A DNA stretch of 64,000 nucleotides from positions 106,145 through 170,144 of the forward strand of contig KN805403.1 of NCBI GenBank assembly GCA_000818945.1, read 5' to 3'. Below the pieces are notes generated by a model. It worked only from the letters and a program-made list of their open reading frames with translations. It was not told where the DNA came from and made no database searches. Position numbers and translations under genes: made by a program. The DNA is from Schizochytrium sp. CCTCC M209059. Taxonomy: Eukaryota > Sar > Bigyra > Thraustochytrida > Thraustochytriidae. The stretch's first letter is position 1. The number at the start of each line of letters is the position of its first letter. Shown here one piece after another: positions 35,624 to 45,697 of this stretch.

Positions 35624-37631
35624 TCATTTCTTGTTGAACTTGCCCCAACCTCCGCCTCCGCTACTTGCTGCGGGGGCGGGGGCTGACGCTTGAGCAGTCG
35701 CCGCTGGTTGTGCCTTGGTGACACTTCCCCAGCCGCCGGATGCGGCTGGGGCTTGGGGCGCTGCTGGCGGGGGTGGGGGTGCCGGTGCGCCTGCGGGTTT
35801 GGTGTTGCCGTAGCCTGCGAGACTCTTAGGAACGCCTCTTGCGGGCTGGCTCGGTCCGGATGGAGGCTGTGCTGGCGAGGCGCCTGGCGGTCTCGGCGGG
35901 TAAGGCTGATGCTGCGGTTGTTGTTGTTGCTGCTGCTGCTGCTGCTGCTGTGGGGGCGGTGGCTGAGGCGCGGCCGGAGCTGGCGCAGGCGATGGACGCG
36001 ACGTTGCGCCAAGGCTGATCTCTTCGCCGGGACGACGGGCCGCTGCGGCCTTGCTGGCGCTCACTTTCGCAAGAAGAGATTGCGCCGATCCAAGGTCCAA
36101 TCCGGTTCCAGGAGGTCCTCCCGGACCACGCTGTGGAGGACCTGGAGGCAGCGGGCCTCCTCGCCCATTGCGATCGTACGGGGGGGTTCCACCAGACCGA
36201 GGTCCGCGATCATCATAGCGGGCAGCCCCAGGCCCGCGGAATTCGCCTCTATCGTCGCGATCTCGGTAACCCCCGCCGCTGCTACGGTCTCGCCCTCCGG
36301 GCCCGTCGCGATCACGATCATATCGATCACGATCACGATCACGATCACGGTCCCGGTAATCGCGATCGCGATCATAAGGAGCACCACCACCACCACCACG
36401 ATCAAAACCGCCACGGGACTGGTCACGGTTGTAGTCGCGTCCACCACGGTCGCGGCCCCGGTCCCAGTCGCGGCCACCGCCGTTTACTGGACCGCGAGAA
36501 TCATGGGAAAACCCTCTCTCACTGCTTGAACCATGATTGTATTGGGACGCTGGAGCCCTTGCGCTGCCTCCGGCTCCTCCATGGTAAGGTTGACCGCCTC
36601 CTGGGTACCCATTATTCCCACCACCGCCACCTTGCTGCCCTTGAGGGGCCTCGCCCTGAAAAGAGGGATACTGCTGGGGAGGAGGTCCTCCAGGGCTAGG
36701 GCCTCCCTGGCCGTATGGAGGGCGGTCGCGATCGTAGCCAACATACTGCGTAGGGGGTGCATTGGGAGGATACGGCTGACCGGGAGGTCCTCCTGGAGGA
36801 GCGACGCCTTGCGCGGGTCGTTGCGGCAATGTGGACCCTGGCCCGCCCGGGCCCGTGCTACTGCGTGCGTCCTTGGACTTGTCTGCCTTGGGATCCACGA
36901 GTCCAACCGTACAGCCAGACTTGGCGGCCCATTGGTCAAGATCAGTCTCCGAGAAGAGCTCGTACTTCTTCCACCGTCCCAGCACTTTGGAAACTTGGCG
37001 TTTTGTATCTTGATTCGCCGACCGAAAAGCTTCAATCATGCGACCAAGCCTTGGACGGAACATTTCCGCCATGTACGATGTCTTACCGTCAGCCTTGCTT
37101 GCTGATGACTTGCCACTCTTTGTTCTCTTTTTCTTTTCCTCGACGAGCGCAGTATTGAGAACATAGAGAGCCCTGAGATACCCATCTGGACCATGCTCGG
37201 AAAAGTAATCGGTAAGTCTACGCACAGTGGCGTCGGCGTCACGCTTGAAGAATCTCCGCGCCTGCTCGGCTGCGGCGTTCACCTGTCGAACGTCACGAAA
37301 GCGAGTGCCCCATAGTGCATAGTTTGTTGTTTACAAATGAAAGTATGGCCCAGGTCAGTCATCATCTTTGCTCGATGGACGTCCATCGCATTTCTCATTG
37401 AGAAAGGAGGGCAGACGCGCCTTGCCAGTCTGCAACGCGCGCTGCCGCCGGCTTTGCGCGCCCCGAGCTGGCTCGCGTCGTGGCCGTTGGTTGATTAGTG
37501 CGCCTCGTGTCGAGCTGGCACCAGACCAGCTCTGACGCTCTTTGCTTTGCCTGTCGCGGCACACTTACCCTGGACCCAGAAGTCTTGTCCTGCCTGGCCA
37601 GCTTAGCGAGCGCCACGTTGAGTTCCTGCAT
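35624..37631 (-). CDS. CID-domain (RNA polymerase II CTD-interacting) RGG protein, 2 exons
   Basis: Exon 1 37569-37631 (minus), exon 2 35624-37282; the 286-nt intron begins GTAAGT and ends CGACAG, phase 0. Exon 2 alone opens with GTG, not ATG, so the 21-codon first exon (MQELNVALAKLARQDKTSGSR) supplies the start. The product is about 573 residues. The CID fold covers about residues 1-140: eight helices ending in VSKVLGRWKKYELFSETDLDQW, the counterpart of the vLxiWe.r.iF block of SCAF/RPRD/Pcf11 proteins. The rest is disordered: Pro/Gly/Tyr-rich, RGG/RDRDR-rich (about 245-395) and Gln/Pro-rich. CID proteins read phosphorylated CTD in termination, processing or splicing; the RGG part would bind RNA. 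Confidence 0.75.
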
Positions 37632-37930
37632 CGCGCCCGCGTCGCGCGCGCAACTTGCTTCTCGCCTCGATGCGTTTTGCCCGCGCAGAAGATTGATTGC
37701 TTTCGACCTCTTCTTTTTATGCCCTTTGCGGGTTTTTATGCCCTTTGCGGGTTGATACTAGTTCGTAAGTAGGCAGGCCTTGGCCTCCGTTCGCATCGCA
37801 TCATTTTTTGATGATGGCGTGCATTTGCAGAAGAATACAGAAAGGTATGGAGTGACTTGAACCTTGGCCCATCACAATCGCGGTTTCGAATGCACGTTCA
37901 AAAATTCATTGCAAAAGGGGAGAAGGGGAT
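37632..37930. other. Spacer with a 19-bp tandem duplication
   Basis: 299 bases between the CID gene start and the VPS36 stop. TTTTTATGCCCTTTGCGGG occurs twice in direct succession (37714-37732 and 37733-37751). No gene seen. Confidence 0.7.
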
Positions 37931-39193
37931 TTAACCCCCCCCCCGTGATGGAGGTACAGGTGGAGCTTCTTCATCGTGAATCTGGACATGCTCAAAGAGG
38001 TTGAGATAAAAGTCGACACCTTGAGCAGTCTCGTCGCGACAAAGGTAACCAAGTTTCTCGGCAGTCTTGAGCTGCTCGAGCGCGAGCTGCAACGAAAGCG
38101 AAAAGGCAGATGCAACAGAGACAGCATTGATACGTGCCGAAAAGGGATCATTTTGGTTGCGCAAAAGCTCAACGAAGCGAGAGGACACGGTGTCATCGTT
38201 GAGACTGATGGATTGTAATACGGAAACGCCGCTTTCAAAGGTCTTGAGAACAAAATTAAGCCCGAGTGGCTTCATAAGGATACAGGCCTGATACAGATCA
38301 TTCGGAGAAATGAGTTCCGTGCCTCGCGCACGATTGACAAGACAATACAGATCTGTCAGTGCGATGGCGCCCGTAGCGGAATGCCGTGTAAGATGCTTGG
38401 CGAGGAAATCAGCGAGCTCGCGTGCCAGTTCCTCATGGTAGCGACTCCCGCAGGCTCGTTTCGTCGCAGGGTTGGCGATACCCATGTCATTCAGGAGGGC
38501 AAAAAAGTCATCCTCTTGTTTCCTTTCCACAGATTCAGAGGATCCACCCGCTGCTGCAGCGGCAGCAGCCTGTGCTTTGGCCTGGTTTTGGCTGATGGCA
38601 GAGGAGAAGCGATCCGCGAGTTTGACAATTTCGGATGCAGAGTCTAGCAGCTGCTTGAGATCTGAAAAGGCCTCTGTGGTCAGGTTCGCCGTTTGTTCGC
38701 GCTCCTGTTGTTGACGCCGCATGACGCCACCGACGCCGGCAAACTGCGTGTTGAAGCCGGACTCTCGTTTGACCACCTGTTTGGGTTTTTCCCAGTTTTT
38801 CCGCGCCAAGGACGTCTGAAGACGCTCAAAGACTTCCGCGCATTTGTTATCTTTGAACACAAAGCGCAGAAGAGGTGCCGAAGGATCGCTGGCGAAAAAG
38901 AGGTCGATCCGAGGTTCCCTACGGAAAAGGCTCGAGTGCGCCTCTGCCTTGAGAATGCGCTGGAGTGGCAGCTTCATTGCGTGCGCTTCATCGGGGTTCC
39001 GCCCCGGCTGTGGCGGCGTCCACCACCACACGTGGTGCGTCGTCACCGCGAGCATGCCTTCCTTGCACTCGTGCAGGAGCTTCTTGTTCCTGTCGCACAA
39101 GCTCACGCGCGTTGCGGTCGCGACCTGCGTCTCATCTTCCTCGAGCGCAGCGCGACCTGCCGAGGTCAGCTGCGCCGGGACCAGCTGTTCCAT
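37931..39193 (-). CDS. VPS36: VPS36, ESCRT-II subunit
   Basis: 420 residues. Residues about 1-135 form a GLUE/PH-like domain (EGMLAVTTHHVWWWTPP; RIDLFFASDPSAPLLRFVFKDNKCAEVFERL), which in the family binds phosphoinositides and ubiquitin. A linker and helices (TEAFSDLKQLLDSASEIVKLADRFS) lead to the tandem winged-helix part (about 230-415): DDFFALLNDMGIANPATK, YHEELARELADFLAKHL, IALTDLYCLVNRARGTELISPNDLYQA, and the closing LEQLKTAEKLGYLCRDETAQG. ESCRT-II sorts ubiquitinated cargo into multivesicular bodies. Length is close to human (386). Divergent from TBCB across a repeat-rich promoter. Confidence 0.9.
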   Translation of the reverse strand: MEQLVPAQLTSAGRAALEEDETQVATATRVSLCDRNKKLLHECKEGMLAVTTHHVWWWTPPQPGRNPDEAHAMKLPLQRILKAEAHSSLFRREPRIDLFFASDPSAPLLRFVFKDNKCAEVFERLQTSLARKNWEKPKQVVKRESGFNTQFAGVGGVMRRQQQEREQTANLTTEAFSDLKQLLDSASEIVKLADRFSSAISQNQAKAQAAAAAAAGGSSESVERKQEDDFFALLNDMGIANPATKRACGSRYHEELARELADFLAKHLTRHSATGAIALTDLYCLVNRARGTELISPNDLYQACILMKPLGLNFVLKTFESGVSVLQSISLNDDTVSSRFVELLRNQNDPFSARINAVSVASAFSLSLQLALEQLKTAEKLGYLCRDETAQGVDFYLNLFEHVQIHDEEAPPVPPSRGGG

Positions 39194-39653
39194 AGAGCCA
39201 AGCTAAGCCAAGCTAAGCCAACCCAAGCCAAGCCAAGCCAACCCAAGCCAACTCAAGCCAACCCAGCCTCGTCCCGAGGTCTTGCCCAATTTCTCGCGCC
39301 TTTTTGATCTTGCTGTTGCTGCGGCACTCACTAGGGCTGACCCGCCTCTGACCCCTGCAAGGGTCATAAAAGATGTGCGACCCTTGCAAGGGTCGCAACG
39401 TCTTTCTTGCGAGTTTAGCACCTGACCTTCATTCTGCAAGTTGTCTTTCGCCGCTCGCGCTGGAGTTCGCAGACGAGCAGGCAGACGAGCAGGCAGGTAG
39501 GCAGGCAGGCAGGCAGTCGAAAATCTGTGGATTTGTGGACGCCAAGGACTCTCCGTGCTACCACGAGGAGATTCTGCGGGCGGTGAGGAAGGGGAGAGCG
39601 AAGGAAACGAGAACGTGCAGCAAGCAAGCAAGCAAGCAAGCGAGAAAACGAGA
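39194..39653. promoter_or_regulatory. Divergent promoter VPS36 / TBCB with repeats and palindromes
   Basis: 460 bases. AAGCC/AAGCCAACC repeats (39198-39268) abut VPS36. Two related palindromes at 39349-39366 and 39377-39396 sit mid-region. A CAGG tetramer run (39476-39513) and an AAGC run (39619-39641) abut TBCB; the latter is probably its 5' leader. Confidence 0.6.
39377..39396. promoter_or_regulatory. Perfect 20-bp palindrome, candidate operator-like site
   Basis: GCGACCCTTGCAAGGGTCGC is a perfect 20-bp inverted repeat. A second, imperfect relative (TGACCCCTGCAAGGGTCA) lies at 39349-39366, centres 29 bases apart. Both contain TGCAAGGGTC. They lie midway between the divergent VPS36 and TBCB starts. 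A dimeric DNA-binding protein site is inferred. Confidence 0.5.
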
Positions 39654-40542
39654 ATGGGGTCCTTGCGGCTCGACGTCTTTCACACGGGCCTGCAGCTCAA
39701 TATGCCGGAGCTGGTGTTTACACGGGACAAGAGCGTGCACGATCTGAAGGAGAACTTGTACAGAAGGACGGGAACGAAGCCAGAGGATATGGAACTCTGG
39801 CTTGTCGACGCGCTCGATCGAAGGCGCGAGATACTCAATGACGATGCCAAAACTCTTGGCGTTGTGGTCCCACCTGAAGCCGAGGGCGCCGGCTGGAAGC
39901 TTCATATCGTCGACACGGACGAAACGAGCATCAGTGCTACGCCAGATCTTCTTCAAGGCGACGTTCCGAAATACGAAGCTCCGCACGGCCGAAAGGACTT
40001 TGCAGAGTTCCGCCGTGCCAAACGTGGCGAGAAACAGTCAGGTTCCCCGGCACCCACTTCAAAGACAGGGCTCAAGGAGGCAGCCGAGTTTGAGGAGGAC
40101 GAACGGGTCGTAACGCTAAAGGATGGTCTTAAGGGCACTGTTCGATACATTGGAAAGTGTGCGACTGCAGCCCCAGGATTCTTCGTTGGCGTCGAACTCG
40201 ATGAACCAAAGGTACGTTTTGAAAGGAGGGGCCAACTCACACAATATAGCAAAAAAAACAAAAACAATGCTACTTCTACACGCGCCCATGCTTTCGTGAA
40301 TGAATGACTGACCAAGAGACCAAATACGACCTTTCGCCCATTTGATACCTTTGGCGATCTGAATGAATTGACTTGGACTTTCGCTCTTGTTTTTCCCTGA
40401 ATCTATCTAGGGCAAGCACGACGGCACCGTCAAGGGCAAAAAGCTTTTTGATTGTCCTGAAAACCATGGTATCCTCGTACGACCTTTTGCATTGCGCCAC
40501 ATGTGTCATGCTGACACCGGTGACACTCGAGAGGAGCTTTAG
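39654..40542 (+). CDS. TBCB: Tubulin-folding cofactor B, 2 exons
   Basis: Exon 1 39654-40211, exon 2 40411-40542; GTACGT and ATCTAG intron ends, phase 0; product about 229 residues. ATG 39654 (MGSLRLDVFHTG) is chosen because upstream codons are an AAGC repeat. The N-terminal ubiquitin-like domain covers about 1-90 (KSVHDLKENLYRRTGTKPEDMEL). A charged linker is followed by the CAP-Gly domain: EDERVVTLKDGLKGTVRYIG, FFVGVELDEPK, and across the splice GKHDGTVKGKKLFDC, with HGILVRP near the end. TBCB carries alpha-tubulin to TBCE. The C-terminal acidic residues (DTGDTREEL) parallel the EEY/DEI tail. Read unspliced, the CAP-Gly domain would be truncated. Confidence 0.88.
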
Positions 40543-40987
40543 GCCCAAACACAATTGTATTAGCCACCGCTGCCGATAAACAATGGAATAGCCAATTGAT
40601 TTTTTTTTTCCTTTTACACGTAGAGCTTGCAACCTGGCTTTTCCTTACAAGACGATGAAATTGAAAGAGAGGGAAAAACTAAAAATTGAATTTGGAAGAG
40701 AGCCGTTGGGTCCAAGTGCGTCCGAATTTCCTTTCGCCATGCTGCTTGTCTTGCGCCGGCTGGCTCGCCACTGCACAGCAAAGCCGTGGCGAGTGCACTT
40801 CACAAAAGGGTAGACACGAGTAATGTTCTTTTTCCGACAATGTGTTCATGTATATTTTAACGGGAGCACCGAACAAGACTTCACACTCCATCCAACCAGA
40901 TCAATACAAGAGATTGACGCAGCCTGGCCCCGCTGTATGCGGCAGCGGCGGCGGCGGCGGCGGCGAAGTGATCAACGTAGCACAAAG
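40543..40987. other. Intergenic/leader region TBCB to 7-TM gene
   Basis: 445 bases between two + genes. The downstream frame is open from 40823, but those 55 codons are unlike the signal-peptide start at 40988 and contain a CGG triplet run (40939-40966). Taken as 3' flank plus leader. Confidence 0.5.
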
Positions 40988-42580
40988 ATGCGAGCGCTCA
41001 TGCGCGTGGCGCTCGCCAGCGTCGCTGCCGCGTGTTTGGTCGACCAAACCTTTGCAGAAGATGGGTTGACCGAAGCAACTGCTCCAGAAAGTCTCGAAAG
41101 CTTGCACTTTGGCGCGAGCTGCTACTTCCGAAGCCACTTTATCGGAAGGAAAGACCTTGTAGATTTTGATATCGCCGTGCTTCGCGACGCCCAGGACGAG
41201 CTTCTTGATCAAAACTTGGAGGGATTTGCAATCTCTTTTCACGACATTGTGGATCAAGAGCTTGATCTTGACCGCGTCTTTGCTTCGAATGTCACAGCAA
41301 TACTTGCGGAAACCTTTGCGGGTCCCAGCAACGAGTTGACGTATGAAATGTATCAGAATGCTTACTCGGGGGAACCCTATATGAGGTATTCGACTTCAGA
41401 AAGGAGCAAGTTTTACCAATTTTTCAAGGACGGAAAGTACAAATACAGCGGCGATCACGAACACATTCGAAGTGCCTTTATCGTGTGCGTCGTACCTCCT
41501 GCGTGGGTAAGCGAAGCAACGCTTGACCGAGTGGAGCTCGTTGAGGGCATTGAGCTCCACGTGAAAATCGAAGAAACAGACTTTGAGCTCCGGGTGTGGA
41601 AGTCATTAGTCTACCGATTAGTCTTCCAGTACGGCTCGATGATAGGCGCCCTTATGAACATCGTCGAGTCTGCGTTCGGTCTTTACATCTATTATTTGTT
41701 TTGTTCCTTGGAGGAAATTCGCAAGGCTCACACCCTTCCAGTTTTGTGTCTGACGCTCAATCTCATGTCGACAACAACGATTGGTCTGGTCATGGTTTTG
41801 GATGGCTGGGGATCCACGGGTTTTCTCACGGAGGAGACCCAAAGTGTTTTTGTTACTTTTACGATGAGCACAACGCTGGGGACGGTGATTCTAATTGGCG
41901 TTCACTGGATTCGTCTGCGGCGAGTCATTGCTTCTGTTCGCAAAGCTGCCAGGTACAGGACCGCATTGAAAGGCTCATCGAGTTCGTCCCAAAATCATCG
42001 TTCAGATAATGTCACCCCAAATAAGGGTCTGACAACTCAGCCAGAAGCCCGAGGAGGTTCATCGTTGCTCGATCGATGGCTCAATCATCCACGGGCCGCG
42101 CTTGCGCTCAAGGTCCTTGCTTTTTTTTGTTGTCTTGTGGACCTGGTCTGCTTTGTATATGCCAAACTGTTGCGGCGGTCTGTTGAGGATATTTGGAAGC
42201 CTCTTTTGCTCATCTTAGCATTGCTTTCGCTTTTCTGCGCCGCATTTTTCATGAAGGAGGCGTCTGGTTTTGCGCGTGACATTGCCAACTTGGTGCATGC
42301 AAGTAACTTCAACAACCCGGAAAATTTGAGTTATTTGCAGCGTACAACGTACCACATGGAGGGAGCGAGCTTCTTTCTCATCTTTACTGTTCCCTGTACC
42401 ACTCTTTTGGCCTTTGCGCCAATCCGTACCAAGGTCGGTCTATGGATTTGGCTTTGGGAGTTCATGTTTGTGGTTCGCATTGGCGTCGCTCACAATGTCA
42501 ACTGTGTTTCATATTTGAATCGCACCGGTCGAAAGCGACGAGGACATAAAATATCGCCCTCAACAAGCCCTCCGACATGA
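40988..42580 (+). CDS. Orphan seven-TM membrane protein with lumenal/extracellular domain
   Basis: 530 residues from ATG 40988. MRALMRVALASVAAACLVDQ is a signal peptide. About 180 residues of soluble ectodomain follow (FGASCYFRSHFIG...; AFIVCVVPPAWVSE). Then come seven hydrophobic helices: around LVFQYGSMIGALMNIVESAF, TLPVLCLTLNLMSTTTIGLV, FVTFTMSTTLGTVILIGVHWI, LALKVLAFFCCLVDLVCFV, PLLLILALLSLFCAAFFM, FFLIFTVPCTTLLAFA and WIWLWEFMFVVRIGVA. A Ser-rich loop separates TM3 and TM4. The signal peptide, ectodomain and 7TM plan recalls Wntless/GOST-type or adhesion-like receptors, but no diagnostic motif was found. The short tail is basic. Confidence 0.7.
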   Translation: MRALMRVALASVAAACLVDQTFAEDGLTEATAPESLESLHFGASCYFRSHFIGRKDLVDFDIAVLRDAQDELLDQNLEGFAISFHDIVDQELDLDRVFASNVTAILAETFAGPSNELTYEMYQNAYSGEPYMRYSTSERSKFYQFFKDGKYKYSGDHEHIRSAFIVCVVPPAWVSEATLDRVELVEGIELHVKIEETDFELRVWKSLVYRLVFQYGSMIGALMNIVESAFGLYIYYLFCSLEEIRKAHTLPVLCLTLNLMSTTTIGLVMVLDGWGSTGFLTEETQSVFVTFTMSTTLGTVILIGVHWIRLRRVIASVRKAARYRTALKGSSSSSQNHRSDNVTPNKGLTTQPEARGGSSLLDRWLNHPRAALALKVLAFFCCLVDLVCFVYAKLLRRSVEDIWKPLLLILALLSLFCAAFFMKEASGFARDIANLVHASNFNNPENLSYLQRTTYHMEGASFFLIFTVPCTTLLAFAPIRTKVGLWIWLWEFMFVVRIGVAHNVNCVSYLNRTGRKRRGHKISPSTSPPT

Positions 42581-42819
42581 GCTGCAAATAGAATGCGTAC
42601 CCGATAGCACAACAAGGTTAGATCATATATATTTTTTTTGATTTGCTGCCGGCAAGGCTAGATAGCTAGCGTTTGCTTTGTCCTGCTTCGTTCCATTTAG
42701 CTTTGCTTTGCTTTGCTTTGCTTTGCTGATGAGCGTAAGACGGCTCATTGTGGGTCTTGCTGATGAGGTCAAACAGCTGGAATGTGTGCGTGCGACTCAT
42801 GTGTTCCAACCGGCTGGCT
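42581..42819. repeat. Convergent spacer with TTTGC pentamer repeat
   Basis: 239 bases between convergent stops; TTTGC repeated five to six times at about 42699-42728. No gene. Confidence 0.75.
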
Positions 42820-44073
42820 TTAGGCGAGGCGCTCCACCATGAGCGCCGAGGCCCCGCCGCCGCCATTGCAAATGGAGGCCACACCGATGCTAGCGTCGCG
42901 GCTGTGCAAGGCTGTAAGCAGCGCCATGACAATGCGGCTTCCGGAGGCACCGATCGGATGACCAAGAGAAACGCCGCCGCCATGAATGTTGATGCGATCG
43001 CGGTCAATGTTCATGAGCTCCATGTTGGCGAGGGCCACAGCAGAAAAGGCCTCGTTGATTTCGTGGTACTCAATGTCACCAAGAGTCATGCCGAGGCGGG
43101 AAACAAGTTTGTTTACCGCAAGCGCCGGGGCAACGCCGAAGCGGTACGGGTCAACGGCGGCATCTTCATAGCCGACGATGCGGGCAAGCGGCTGCAGACC
43201 GCGGTTGCGTGCCTCTTCCTCGCTCATGAGCACGAGCGCGGCTGCGCCATCGTTGATCTTGGACGCATTGGCAGCTGTGATGGTACCGCCGTTCTTCTTG
43301 AAAGCCGTGGGGAGCGAACCAAACTTCTCTGGCTTGAAACGCTTGCACTCCTCGTCCTCCTCGACCACCGTCACGTTCCCCTTGCGGTCTTTGATCTCAA
43401 CGCGGGAGATTTCATTGGCAAAAATGCCATCCGCTTGTGCCTTACGGGCGCGCTCGTACGAGGAGATCGCGTAGGCGTCTTGGTCTTCGCGGCTGATACC
43501 CATTTCCTCGACGAGTCGTTCTGTGCAAGCGCCCATGATTTCTTTGTCGTACACGTCCCAAAGTCCATCGTGCTGGATCGAGTCAATAGCAGTCGAGGCA
43601 CCAAATCCCGTGGGCTTGCGTAGGTACATGTAGTGCGGGGTGTTGCTCATCGACTCCATGCCGCCGGAAATCATAATTTCGCGGTCTCCGAGCGCGATGG
43701 CCTGGGCTGCCATCATCGTGGCTTTGAGACCGGAGGCGCACACCTTGTTCACCGTGGTGCAGGGGGTGTTCAGGTCCATACCTGCGCCGAGAGCGACCTG
43801 GCGCGCGGGCGCCTGGCCCACGCCGGCCTGCAGCACATTACCAAAGTAGACTTCCTCGACCTCGCTCGCGTCGATCTTGGCCGAAGCGAGGGCTCCTCGA
43901 ACGGCAATTTGTCCCAATTCGGGCGCTTTGACACTCGCCAGCGCGCTCTGAAAGCACCCGACGGGAGTCCTGCTCATTCCGCAGATCACCACGCTACGTC
44001 CAAGCGCTTCCTTCTTGCCGGACACGCGCAGGTTCGTGCTCACCAGCTTCTGGATAGTCTCCATCTTGGACAT
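42820..44073 (-). CDS. Acetyl-CoA acetyltransferase (thiolase II)
   Basis: 417 residues. All thiolase active-site blocks are present: nucleophile C112 (TTVNKVCASG), the second block with H372 (GHPIGASG, preceded by NIHGGGVSL), and the acid/base C402 (CNGGGGASA). MISGGMESMSNTP and LASAKIDASEVEEVYFGNVL are typical of the ACAT group, so acetoacetyl-CoA synthesis/cleavage is more likely than long-chain thiolysis. The pathway could be mevalonate synthesis, ketone-body or isoleucine degradation. The 25-residue N-terminal extension (MSKMETIQKLVSTNLRVSGKKE) is basic/hydroxylated and may be a mitochondrial presequence. No C-terminal SKL, so no PTS1. Length matches human ACAT1 (427). Confidence 0.92.
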   Translation of the reverse strand: MSKMETIQKLVSTNLRVSGKKEALGRSVVICGMSRTPVGCFQSALASVKAPELGQIAVRGALASAKIDASEVEEVYFGNVLQAGVGQAPARQVALGAGMDLNTPCTTVNKVCASGLKATMMAAQAIALGDREIMISGGMESMSNTPHYMYLRKPTGFGASTAIDSIQHDGLWDVYDKEIMGACTERLVEEMGISREDQDAYAISSYERARKAQADGIFANEISRVEIKDRKGNVTVVEEDEECKRFKPEKFGSLPTAFKKNGGTITAANASKINDGAAALVLMSEEEARNRGLQPLARIVGYEDAAVDPYRFGVAPALAVNKLVSRLGMTLGDIEYHEINEAFSAVALANMELMNIDRDRINIHGGGVSLGHPIGASGSRIVMALLTALHSRDASIGVASICNGGGGASALMVERLA

Positions 44074-45666
44074 CCTGGCCTTTGCTTCCTTTCCTCGCGC
44101 TGCTTCGACAGCGGCTCCTCAACTCGCGCTCTCTCGCCGCCGTCGCTTCTCGTTTCGGGCTGCTGCCGCGCGACGACGGGATGCAAAGCGATGCGCGTCC
44201 CGTGTTCCGTGTCTGCTTGCTCGCGAGTCACCGATCTTCTCGCAGCGTCCTGCCTCCTTGTCCTATCTGAAGATCTTTGTGCCCGCTGCCTCTGCCAGTC
44301 CAAAACCAAAAGCAAGACGTCCGAAAACCAGTCCTGACGTAAAAGCGAGAGCAAAACTAAAAGCAAAAGCAAAGCGTCTAATTGCAAAAGTAAAAGGGAG
44401 AGAAAGGCATCCAAATGCGAACGGAAAAGCAAGAGCAAAACGTCCGAAAGTGAGAGTGAGGCGGCCAAACGTAAAAAAGCAAGGCGTCCGAAAGGGAAAG
44501 CAAGACGTCCAAAAGAAAAAGCAATATAAAGGTGCAGAATCGAGCTGGACGGAGAGTAAATTGAGCGACCAAGAGTATGTTCGTAGGGGTCTGGCGCTGA
44601 TATTTACCATGAGCACACGCACGAGCTTTGCGATACATGACCTGATCTTCTGGAGAACGAAGCAACACTCTTCATGTAAAAAGCGCTGCCAAGAATAGCG
44701 GACGCAAGCGGGCTTGGGAATGTCGCAATGAAATTCTGCGAACAAGGTCTGACTAGAAACGTCGGAACCCCAAGTGCAGATTTCTGGCTTTTGCAATGGT
44801 ATTGATGAACGCGACGTGCATTGTCCCTCTCGGAACACGCTTCACTTGGTGTGAGTCGATATCATTCTCTTGAATTATCTCCTCTTGGTGTAGCCTCCTT
44901 TTGACCTTTGCTCTGCCCTTGCTCTGCCCTTGAGCTGAGCTGAGCTGAGCTGAGCTGAGCTGAGCCAAATTTGGCCCCCAAAGTAGGGGCTACTTTGACT
45001 GAAATCCCTTCCCGGGGCGGGAAGCAACTAATTGGGTCTCTTTTATACTTCATTTAGGTCCGTTCGAGAGAAGAGGATCACGCACTCAGACGCAGCCGAG
45101 AGTAAGGCCGGCCCATCAAGAGCCGGGCCGGCCATTGTGACTGTTCACAGTGCAAGGTGAGGCCTTCGCGAAGGTTCTGCGTCGCCGAATGAGGCGATTC
45201 ATGCGTAAAGACTTCAGGAGTGGGCTCGTTGCTACTAGCTCATCACAAGTGAAGAATGGCTCCTATCCGTTGAAATTGGAAATAAAGCCCCGACCGATCG
45301 CCTCGACTGCGATGCTCTTTATTTGGCTAAATTATGCAGGGTTCCTCGCAAGTTATGCTTGCGTAGTACAAACTCAAACTCAAGGTCGAGAGGGGATGAA
45401 AATGATCAATAGCAAATGAGGCTTTGGAATCTGTTGTTTGATGACTCAGCTTATTCCTTTTTTTTTAATCGGGCCAGCCACAAGACGAATTGGTCGGAGG
45501 TGGGAGAGGCCTCCCGCTCCGTGATCGAATGAAGTTCAACGGGCCAAGGGCCGGAGAAAGAGCACGGAACCACAGGTGCCACGCCATCTCTGTTGCGCCG
45601 AGGCCAGCGACCACCACCGTTCTGGACCTCTCGAACCTGCGAGAAAACTCTGCTCGAACTGTTCGA

Positions 45667-45697
<31 letters not shown>

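Noticed and set aside
39477..39513. CRISPR-like repeat spacing in the CAGG/AAGC runs
   Set aside because: Pure short tandem repeats without spacers; the host is eukaryotic.
44965..45140. Possible tRNA or small structured RNA (GGGGC...CCCGGGGCGGG region)
   Set aside because: No T-loop GTTCRA with matching stem and no cloverleaf pairing could be drawn; I found no convincing tRNA or rRNA anywhere in the window.
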